NCBI GenBank assembly: GCA_021816565.1
Contig: JAKAXN010000001.1
Span: 1-34,954 of the forward strand
Reading direction: 5' to 3'
Origin: Actinomycetes bacterium
GTDB lineage: Bacteria > Actinomycetota > Acidimicrobiia > Acidimicrobiales > Palsa-688
Length of the DNA: 34,954 bases
Notes under the pieces: generated by a model
The model's input: the letters and a program-made list of their open reading frames with translations, nothing else
What the model was told of the DNA's origin: nothing
Database searches by the model: none
Position numbers and translations under genes: made by a program
Shown: positions 6,868-13,142 of the stretch, in pieces
Numbering within the stretch: position 1 is the stretch's first letter
How the letters are laid out: every line of letters begins with the position of its first letter

Positions 6868-8228
6868 GCGGCCACCTCCGCCACCAGGCCGAGTCCGGAA
6901 TCCGAGGCGTTGTCATACTCGTCGTCGACGGCCACCACGGCCCGGCCGGCCCGGGCCAGGATCGACGCCGCCAGCGACGCCCGGTACCCGGAGCGGCAGT
7001 GGACCCACACCTCACCGGGCGGGATGTCCTCCAGCCGGTCGGTCAGCTCGTGCAGCGGGATGTGCACCGCGCCGTCGAGATGGCCCTCGGTCCACTCCAG
7101 GCGGCGGCGCACGTCGAGGACCACCAGGTCGTCGCCGTCCTCCTCCTGCAGGTCGGCGAAGGTGGCCCGCCGGTAGGTGTCCAGCGGTTCCCCGTCCGAC
7201 CACACCTCGGGGCCGCCGGTGGCGAGGGCCGCAGGGCGGTCGATGCCGATGCGGACCAGCTCCCGCTGGGCCTCGGCCACCTGCTCGGGGGTGTCGCCGA
7301 TCAGGGTGACAGGGGTGCCCCACGGGATCAGCCAACCCAGGTAGGTGGCGAAGCTGCCGTCGAGGCCGAAGTTGAGCGTTCCCCGCACGTACCCGTCGGC
7401 GAAGGCGGTGCGGTTGCGCAGGTCGACGACCCACTCCCCGGCGTCTATCCGCCTCCGCAGGTCGGCCGGGTCGGCCGGCTCGGGCGGCGACAGGTCCGCC
7501 CCGTCCGGTCCGGCCTCGTTGGCCGGTCCCATGTGGGCGTAGTAGGCCGGGTAGGCGTCCAGGCCCGACAGGAGCAGCTCCACGTAGTCATCGACGCCCA
7601 GCCGCAGGACCGGGTTGGTGCGCTTCTCCTGGCCGATGGTGGACGACTCGCCCTCGGACTGCGTGGCCGAGCAGAAGCTCCCGAAGCCGTGCGTGGGGAA
7701 CACGGCGGCGGACTCGGGCAGCTCGGCGGCCAGCCGGTGGGCGGAGGCGTGCTGGTGGCGGGCCAGCGCGTCGGCGTGATCCGGGCCGAGCAGGTCGGGC
7801 CGCCCGGTCGAGCCGAACAGCAGCGACCCGCCGGTGAACACCCCGACCGGCTCGCCGGACTCCTCCAGCACGTAGGACATGTGGGTGAAGGTGTGGCCCG
7901 GTGTGGCCACCGCCCGGACCGACAGCATCGGGCTGACGGCCACCACGTCACCGTCGGACAGCGCGCTGTGCTCGAAGCGGACCGGGTCCGCGGCGTTGAC
8001 GTGGTACGCCGCCCCCGTCAAGCGGGCCAGGGCCAGGCCCCCGGTGACGTAGTCGTTGTGCATGTGGGTCTCGAACACGTGCGTCACGCGGACCCGTAGG
8101 GACTCTGCGGCGTCGAGCACCCGGTCGATGTCGCGCTGGGGGTCGATCACGAACGCCACCCGGCCGTCATGGACCAGGTAGCTTCGGTCGCCCAGAGTCG
8201 GCGTGTCGATGGTTACGATCTCGTACAC
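6864..8228 (-). CDS. CstB-like persulfide dioxygenase with pseudo-rhodanese and rhodanese domains
   Basis: 454 aa. Residues 1-240 are an ETHE1-type metallo-beta-lactamase fold with iron ligands in THMHND (His55, His57, Asp59), GHT (His112) and PTHG (His180), plus a cysteine in GFGSFC (Cys186) where CstB has one. Residues 255-340 form a rhodanese fold without a catalytic cysteine, and 355-450 form an active rhodanese with HCRSGYR (Cys411). Order and length match Staphylococcus aureus CstB (444 aa), which turns persulfide into sulfite/thiosulfate. The start is GTG 8228 behind GAGAGG; upstream in-frame codons are low-complexity and were excluded. It lies 11 bp after the single rhodanese gene. 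Confidence 0.92.
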   Translation of the reverse strand: MYEIVTIDTPTLGDRSYLVHDGRVAFVIDPQRDIDRVLDAAESLRVRVTHVFETHMHNDYVTGGLALARLTGAAYHVNAADPVRFEHSALSDGDVVAVSPMLSVRAVATPGHTFTHMSYVLEESGEPVGVFTGGSLLFGSTGRPDLLGPDHADALARHQHASAHRLAAELPESAAVFPTHGFGSFCSATQSEGESSTIGQEKRTNPVLRLGVDDYVELLLSGLDAYPAYYAHMGPANEAGPDGADLSPPEPADPADLRRRIDAGEWVVDLRNRTAFADGYVRGTLNFGLDGSFATYLGWLIPWGTPVTLIGDTPEQVAEAQRELVRIGIDRPAALATGGPEVWSDGEPLDTYRRATFADLQEEDGDDLVVLDVRRRLEWTEGHLDGAVHIPLHELTDRLEDIPPGEVWVHCRSGYRASLAASILARAGRAVVAVDDEYDNASDSGLGLVAEVAA

Positions 8229-8239
8229 GGTCGGTCCTC

Positions 8240-8566
8240 TCAGGCGGCGTTCTCGTGGGTGCCGGAGACGACGGGGTAACCGGCGCCCACCCACCCGCCG
8301 GTCCCGCCGGCCACTGACCGGGCGTCGTAGCCGAACTGCGCCAGCCACGCCGCTGCAGTGAGGCTGCGGTTGCCGCTGGCGCAGATGATGTAGACGGGCT
8401 GGCCGGCCGGCAGGCTCCGCCCGTGCTGGGGCAGCGTCTGCAACGGCATCAGCCTGGCTCCCGGAACATGTCCGCTGACGTACTCGTACGGCTCGCGTAC
8501 ATCGATTACCAGCGCCCCGTCGGCGTGAGCCGCCGCGAAGGTGTGGACGTCGACTTCCTGCACCAC
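8240..8566 (-). CDS. Single-domain rhodanese sulfurtransferase
   Basis: 108 aa, one rhodanese domain: VIDVREPYEYVSGHVPGA near residue 20 and the active loop ICASGNRS (Cys62). It would carry sulfane sulfur between SQR-derived persulfide and the downstream dioxygenase. First gene of the rhodanese-dioxygenase-SQR operon. Two adjacent GTG codons begin the frame, and the first has a GGGAGG ribosome site about 7 bases upstream. A CsoR-type palindrome is centred about 36 bp before the start. Confidence 0.92.
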   Translation of the reverse strand: MVQEVDVHTFAAAHADGALVIDVREPYEYVSGHVPGARLMPLQTLPQHGRSLPAGQPVYIICASGNRSLTAAAWLAQFGYDARSVAGGTGGWVGAGYPVVSGTHENAA

Positions 8567-8594
8567 GAATGGACCTCCCTGTGTCCTGTCCCCG

Positions 8595-8610
8595 ATACCC
8601 CGGGGGGTAT
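8595..8610. promoter_or_regulatory. CsoR/CstR-family operator palindrome
   Basis: ATACCCCGGGGGGTAT reads as ATACCCC-GG-GGGGTAT, a perfect 7-2-7 palindrome. It has the TACC(C)-(G)GGTA design of operators bound by the CsoR/RcnR/CstR (DUF156) tetramers. It sits just upstream of the rhodanese-CstB-SQR operon, the gene set that CstR controls in Staphylococcus in response to persulfide. The matching regulator gene is not in the window. Confidence 0.72.
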
Positions 8611-8696
8611 GTAGAGGAACAGTACCCGATCCAGTGGATATTCCACAGCCGCCGGGCCGGTGTGCCGGGGGGAGGCCCGGTGGGGGAGGGGGGGAC

Positions 8697-9449
8697 CTAC
8701 CGGGTCCGGGGGCGCTGTTCCCCGGCGGCGCCGGGGATCGCCGTGGCCCGACGGCCCTGACTCCAGTCCTCCTGCCGGCCGGCCTGCCCCTCCTCGATCC
8801 CGAAGGCCCGCAGCTGCGGTACCTCCCGCAGGCTGCGCTTCAGCTCCGCGAACCCGCCGAAGCCGGCCAGGCCGGACACGTGGTCCCACAGGCGGACCGA
8901 GTCCGCCGGCGAAGGCAGCCGGCTGATGACCGGGCCGAAGAAGGCGGCGCCGTCCGGTGGGGAGAACTGCAGGATCGGGGTGCCGACGTCCCGGCCGGCC
9001 AACTCCAGGGCCCGGTCGGTCTCGGCCTGGATGACCTCGTCGCGGCCGGCGTCGTCGAGGGCGTCGGCGCAGGCCCGGTCCAGCCCGACGTCCTCGAGCA
9101 CGGCCCGGACGAACCCGCCGAGGTCGCGCTGGGCGGCGGCCTGGGCGCCCGGCTCACGGTCGAATATGGCCTCCCCGCACGCCCGGTAGTAGCGGCCCAC
9201 CGCCTCCCCTCCGTGGGCCTCGCGCACGGCGGCCGCCACCCTCAGCAGCCGCAGCCCGGTGGTGTGGCCCTCCTCGTATCCGGCCGGGAAGTGGGTGGCG
9301 TAGTCCTTGTCGGCGTTGAGCAGGCGCAGCGAGATGAACCGCCATCCCACCTCCATCGCCTTCTCGTCGGCCACGAGACGGACCCACTTGCTGGTCATCC
9401 AGGCGAAGGGGCAGACGGGATCGAAGTAGAAGTCCAGTTCGGCGCTCAT
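8697..9449 (-). CDS. DsbA-family protein, mycothiol-dependent nitroreductase-like
   Basis: 250-aa thioredoxin-fold protein related to M. tuberculosis Rv2466c. Shared features are the N-terminal FYFDPVCPFAWMTSKW, the cis-Pro strand GTPILQF, FFGPVISRLP near 170 and the end block FAELKRSLREVPQL. The active site is CPFA (Cys13) rather than CPWC: the nucleophile is kept but the resolving cysteine is Ala, so a monothiol, mycothiol-linked mechanism is the natural inference. About 35 extra C-terminal residues are Gln/Arg-rich and unlike the family. It precedes the sulfide operon by 130 bp on the same strand, but the operator between them suggests separate transcription. Confidence 0.82.
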   Translation of the reverse strand: MSAELDFYFDPVCPFAWMTSKWVRLVADEKAMEVGWRFISLRLLNADKDYATHFPAGYEEGHTTGLRLLRVAAAVREAHGGEAVGRYYRACGEAIFDREPGAQAAAQRDLGGFVRAVLEDVGLDRACADALDDAGRDEVIQAETDRALELAGRDVGTPILQFSPPDGAAFFGPVISRLPSPADSVRLWDHVSGLAGFGGFAELKRSLREVPQLRAFGIEEGQAGRQEDWSQGRRATAIPGAAGEQRPRTR

Positions 9450-9476
9450 GGGACCGACCCTACGCCGGCTTTCCGT

Positions 9477-10547
9477 TCAAACCATGCGCCGGGCGATCAG
9501 GTGGCGGGTGGCCACCCATCCGGCCACCGCCGGGACGTAGCTGCCGACCACCTGGCTGGCCAGCGTGGCCGAGACCGCCACCGGGGTGGGAACGCCGAGA
9601 CCGACGAGCACCGCGGTGAGGCCTATGGCCCCGGCCCCGCTGCCCGCACCAGGCACCGGCACCAGGGCGGCCACGCACGAAACGCCCATGTTGACGGCCA
9701 TCACCGTCAGGAACGGCAGCGCCACCCCGAACGCGTAGAGGCACAACCACAGGCTCAATCCGTACATGATCCCGGTGGCGGCGTTGCCGGCCACGATGAG
9801 CGCCACCTGGCGGGGGCTGCGGACGGCGCTCCACATGGTGGCGACCATGCCCCGGGCGAAGGCGGCCGCGACCCGGCGGAAGCGGGGCAGCAGGGCCGAG
9901 ACGGCCACGGCCCCCGCCCCGACGGCTCCGACCAGGCCGGCCAGCTCAGCCAGCCCGCTGACTGAGAAGCCGCCCACCCTGACCGCCCGGGGTGACAGCC
10001 ACAGGGCTATGAGGAACATCGGCAGCTGGGTGCCGACGGTCCCCACTGCGCTGAGCACGCCGCCGGCGGCCACCGCGGCCGGGGTGTCGGCCCCCTGGCG
10101 TTGCAGGAACCGGATCTGCATCCCGGCCCCGCCGACCACCGGTATGACCAGGTTGGAGAACGACATGGCCAGCTGCACCTCGGCGGCCGGCCACAGCGGT
10201 ATGGGTATGGCGAGGGTTCCCTTCAGAGCCACCGCGTAGGTGAAGTTGGTGGCCAGGGACAGGGCCAGCGCCGCCACCAGCCAGCCCCACTCCGCCTCGC
10301 TGGCCACCTCCCACACCCGCCCCGGATGCCCGATCTGGGCCAGGATCACCACCGCAGCCACCGCCACCCCGACCAGCAGCAGCCCCTCCCGCAGCCGGTG
10401 CCGGCCGGCCGGCACCGTTACCCGCTCGGCCTGCTGGACGTCCGTGTCGGCATCGATGATCACCATCAGGCATTCATCGTCGGGCGGCGCCGGCCGGACC
10501 AGAGCCGTTGGGCCTGCCTCCCGGTGCAGGCGGGTTTTGCCGCTCAC
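9477..10547 (-). CDS. Flippase-like / lysylphosphatidylglycerol synthase TM-region protein
   Basis: 356-aa polytopic membrane protein of the UPF0104/LPG_synthase_TM type: about eight hydrophobic spans, with LATNFTYAVALKG, the signature-like SFSNLVIPVVGGAGMQIRFL near residues 130-150, and VPVPGAGSGAGAIGLTAVL near 305. Family members include the flippase half of MprF and many uncharacterised glycolipid-associated proteins; no synthase domain is attached here. The GTG at 10547 lacks a ribosome site. An ATG at 10466 would drop 27 non-conserved residues and may be the true start. Divergent from the MFS exporter with only a 20-bp spacer. Confidence 0.8.
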   Translation of the reverse strand: MSGKTRLHREAGPTALVRPAPPDDECLMVIIDADTDVQQAERVTVPAGRHRLREGLLLVGVAVAAVVILAQIGHPGRVWEVASEAEWGWLVAALALSLATNFTYAVALKGTLAIPIPLWPAAEVQLAMSFSNLVIPVVGGAGMQIRFLQRQGADTPAAVAAGGVLSAVGTVGTQLPMFLIALWLSPRAVRVGGFSVSGLAELAGLVGAVGAGAVAVSALLPRFRRVAAAFARGMVATMWSAVRSPRQVALIVAGNAATGIMYGLSLWLCLYAFGVALPFLTVMAVNMGVSCVAALVPVPGAGSGAGAIGLTAVLVGLGVPTPVAVSATLASQVVGSYVPAVAGWVATRHLIARRMV

Positions 10548-10567
10548 CCGGGGGGTAGCCCCGTCCG

Positions 10568-12124
10568 GTGCGTCGGGGTCCCCTTTCCAACAGTTATCCG
10601 GCGGCGGTCGCGCTGGTCGTGTTCTCGCTGGTCCCGTACCTGGGTCTGGTGGCAGCGGTCATCCCGCTCACCGACGTCATAGCCAGGAGCCTGCACCTGC
10701 CCACCACGGAGCTGTACATCGCCATCTCGGTGTCGGCCGGCGCCTATTCGCTGGGCACCGTCCTGGCGGTCCAGCTGGCGGTCCACCTGCCGGCCCGGCG
10801 GATGCTGGTCCTCTACGAGTCGATTTTCGTGGTGGCCTCGGTCCTCGCCGCAGCCGCCCCCGACGGGGCGGTGTTCGTCGCGGCCTTCATAGCCCAGGGG
10901 TTGTGCACCAGCCTCCTGCTGATAGCGGCGGTCCCGCCTCTGGTCACCTCGTGGCCGGCCAGGAAGATGCCCGTCACCGCCGGGATCATGAACCTGTGCA
11001 TCTTCGGGGCGGTGGCTGTGGGCCCGACTGTAGGGGCGCTGCAGCTCACCGGTTCGGCCTGGCGCCCGCTGTTCTGGGTGGTGGCCGGCCTGTCGGTGCT
11101 GGCCCTGCTCTTCTCGGTCCTCACCTTCGAGGACCAGCCGCCTCTGGACCGCAGCAGCCCCTGGGACCTGGTGGCCCTGTCGCTGTCTGTCGCCGGGTGC
11201 GGCGCGGCCTTCTACGGGGCCGGGGTCCTGCAGAGCTCCGGGTCCGTCACCCCCTCCTCCCTGGTTCCGCTGATGGTCGGCTTCGTCCTCCTGGTGGCCC
11301 TGGTGGTCTACGAGTACCGGATCCGCCGGCCTCTGATGCCGGTGAAGGCGGTGGCCAGTTCGGTCCCGGTGACGGGGATATTCATCGCCCTCACGACCAG
11401 CGCCGCGGCATTCGGGCTGATGGAGCTGATCCTCCAGATGCTGAAGTCCATGAAGCCGGCCAGCAGCCCCGGTCACACCGCCCTGCTGTTCCTGCCGGAA
11501 TTCGGTGGGGCGGTACTGGTGGCGGTGGTGTTCGGGCTGTTGTTCCGGACCCGCTTCGTGCCGGTGCTGGCTGTGGGCGGGTTGCTGCTGGTGGTCGCGT
11601 CCGCCGCGGTACTTCTCGCCACCATGCCCACCAAGGGCCCGGCGGTGGCCGTGTCGACCGGCCTGCTCGGGTTGGGCGTGGGGGCCTCGGTGTCGCCGGC
11701 GCTGTTCATGGCCGGTCTGTCGCTGCCGGCGAAGCTCCTGCAGCGGGTGTTCGCCATGATCGAGCTGACCCGCGGTGTGACCGCGTTCCTGGTGGCCCCG
11801 GTCCTGATATTCCTGGCCGGCGTCATGGGGGCGTCGAGCGTGACCGGCCTCGAGGACGCGGTGTGGATCTGCCTCGGCGTGGCTGCATTGGGCCTGGTCG
11901 GCTCGTGCGCCCTGTACCTGACCGGCCGCCCCTGGCTGGAGGTGCCGGATCTCGAGCGGTGGCAGGGAGGAGCGGACGACCCGGCGTGGTCCTCGCCGAC
12001 GCTGCTGGCCGCGGTGCGCGGCCCCGCCGGCGGCAGTGAAGGCCCCTCCGACGCGGACCGCGGCGCCGGTGTGGACCTCCGGATCCGTCCCGTCGAGGGC
12101 GCCCCGACCGGCAGCGTGCGCTAG
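10568..12124 (+). CDS. MFS transporter, 14-TM DHA2-like
   Basis: 518-aa membrane protein with about 14 spans and a C-terminal hydrophilic tail of roughly 65 residues. The N-half shows the drug:H+ antiporter layout (PLTDVIARSLHLPTTELYIAISVSAGAYSLGTVL, then a degenerate loop 2-3 LPARRMLVLYE and motif-C-like GAVAVGPTVGALQ). Proton-coupled export of a small hydrophobic compound is the family role; the substrate is unknown. The start GTG lacks a clear ribosome site. It is convergent with the universal stress gene, with 6 bp between them. Confidence 0.84.
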   Translation: MRRGPLSNSYPAAVALVVFSLVPYLGLVAAVIPLTDVIARSLHLPTTELYIAISVSAGAYSLGTVLAVQLAVHLPARRMLVLYESIFVVASVLAAAAPDGAVFVAAFIAQGLCTSLLLIAAVPPLVTSWPARKMPVTAGIMNLCIFGAVAVGPTVGALQLTGSAWRPLFWVVAGLSVLALLFSVLTFEDQPPLDRSSPWDLVALSLSVAGCGAAFYGAGVLQSSGSVTPSSLVPLMVGFVLLVALVVYEYRIRRPLMPVKAVASSVPVTGIFIALTTSAAAFGLMELILQMLKSMKPASSPGHTALLFLPEFGGAVLVAVVFGLLFRTRFVPVLAVGGLLLVVASAAVLLATMPTKGPAVAVSTGLLGLGVGASVSPALFMAGLSLPAKLLQRVFAMIELTRGVTAFLVAPVLIFLAGVMGASSVTGLEDAVWICLGVAALGLVGSCALYLTGRPWLEVPDLERWQGGADDPAWSSPTLLAAVRGPAGGSEGPSDADRGAGVDLRIRPVEGAPTGSVR

Positions 12125-12130
12125 GCGCCC

Positions 12131-13027
12131 CTAACCCCCGGGACCGCCGGCCGGGGAGCCGCCACCGCGCACCACCAGCACCGATGCCGGTGAGGTTGTC
12201 ACCAACCGGTTGCTGACGCTGCCGAGCGAGCGCAGCCCGTGCAGGCCCCGGTTGCCCACCACGATCAGGTCGCTGCCTGAGGCGGCGTCGAGGAGGGCCT
12301 TGGCCGGCTTGTCCTCGCTGACCGCGCTTATGGATATCGCCGGGTCCACCTCGTGCAGGGCCCGCAGGTCGGCTCCTTTACCTCCGAGCGCCACTATCAC
12401 CGCCAGTCGGGCGCCGGTGCGCGCCGCGATGGCCTCGGCCACCCGGTAGGCGTCCAGGGAGGGAGGCGAGCCGTCGAGGCCGACGGTGATCGAGACCGGG
12501 AAGCGGTCCGGCTCGGGGGGACGCCGGGCCACCAGCACCGAGCAGGTGACGGCCTCGACGATGCGCAGGCTCAGCCGGGCGCCGGTCGGTGGCGGGCCGC
12601 TGTAGCGCAGGAGGCGGTCGGTGTCGTCCCCCGACCCGATGGCCAGAAGGGGGCGGCCGGGGCCGGCCGCGGCGTAGCGCAGGGCGTCGGGCACCTCGCC
12701 CTCCTCGACGCTCACCGACGCGGCCCGGACCCCTCCGGTCTCCAGCCGGCGCCGGGCCTCCTCGAGCAGCCGGTGTCCGGCGTCGCGCCGGGCGTGGATC
12801 CACGACGGGTAGTCCCGCCGCCGGGGCGTGGCGTCCACCACGTCGACGACGTGCACCAGGACCATCGGGGCGTGCGGAGCCAGGCGGCGGGCCTGGCTCG
12901 CCCCCGCCATCGACTCGTCGGTGCCGTCGGACCCGCAGACGATCCGGTCGAACGGGTCGCCCGAGCCGGCTCCCGGCTGCCTGGAGGGGGCCGGGACCCG
13001 GTCGGCGGCGGTTTCCGTGTGGTTCAT
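12131..13027 (-). CDS. Tandem universal stress protein
   Basis: 298 aa made of two USP domains (about 22-155 and 160-290). The second keeps the ATP-binding signature VGNRGLHGLRSLGSVSNRL followed by SVLVV. The first has lost most of it (GSGDDTDRLLRYSG), so only one nucleotide site is expected. In M. tuberculosis a tandem USP (Rv1996) lies next to ctpF (Rv1997) and both belong to the DosR dormancy regulon; the same pair is found here, arranged divergently. ATG 13027 was chosen; a GTG at 13057 is in frame, and neither has a good ribosome site. Confidence 0.88.
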   Translation of the reverse strand: MNHTETAADRVPAPSRQPGAGSGDPFDRIVCGSDGTDESMAGASQARRLAPHAPMVLVHVVDVVDATPRRRDYPSWIHARRDAGHRLLEEARRRLETGGVRAASVSVEEGEVPDALRYAAAGPGRPLLAIGSGDDTDRLLRYSGPPPTGARLSLRIVEAVTCSVLVARRPPEPDRFPVSITVGLDGSPPSLDAYRVAEAIAARTGARLAVIVALGGKGADLRALHEVDPAISISAVSEDKPAKALLDAASGSDLIVVGNRGLHGLRSLGSVSNRLVTTSPASVLVVRGGGSPAGGPGG

Positions 13028-13082
13028 CACAGCCAAGCTGCCGCGGCTCGGGACCACCGGTAAGGGCCGGACGACACGTTTC

Positions 13083-13098
13083 AGGGACCTCCGCCCCT
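13083..13098. promoter_or_regulatory. DosR/DevR-like box between USP and ctpF
   Basis: AGGGACCTCCGCCCCT lies 45 bp before the ctpF ATG and 56 bp before the USP start. Against the mycobacterial dormancy motif RGGGACTTNNGGCCCT it differs at two of the fourteen defined positions. The outer bases give a CAGGG...CCCTG inverted repeat (13082-13099). No dosR/dosS gene is in the window. Confidence 0.5.
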
Positions 13099-13142
13099 GC
13101 TGCTGGGGCCGGTCCCGTCCCTAGCGTCGCCCCGGGAGAGAA

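Noticed and set aside
5683..8099. Long plus-strand frames opposite SQR and the dioxygenase
   Set aside because: Antisense to strongly supported genes, His/Gly/Arg-rich and motif-free.
8541..9965. 474-codon plus-strand frame
   Set aside because: Runs antisense through the DsbA-like and flippase-like genes; composition is shadow-like, and it crosses the CsoR-type operator.
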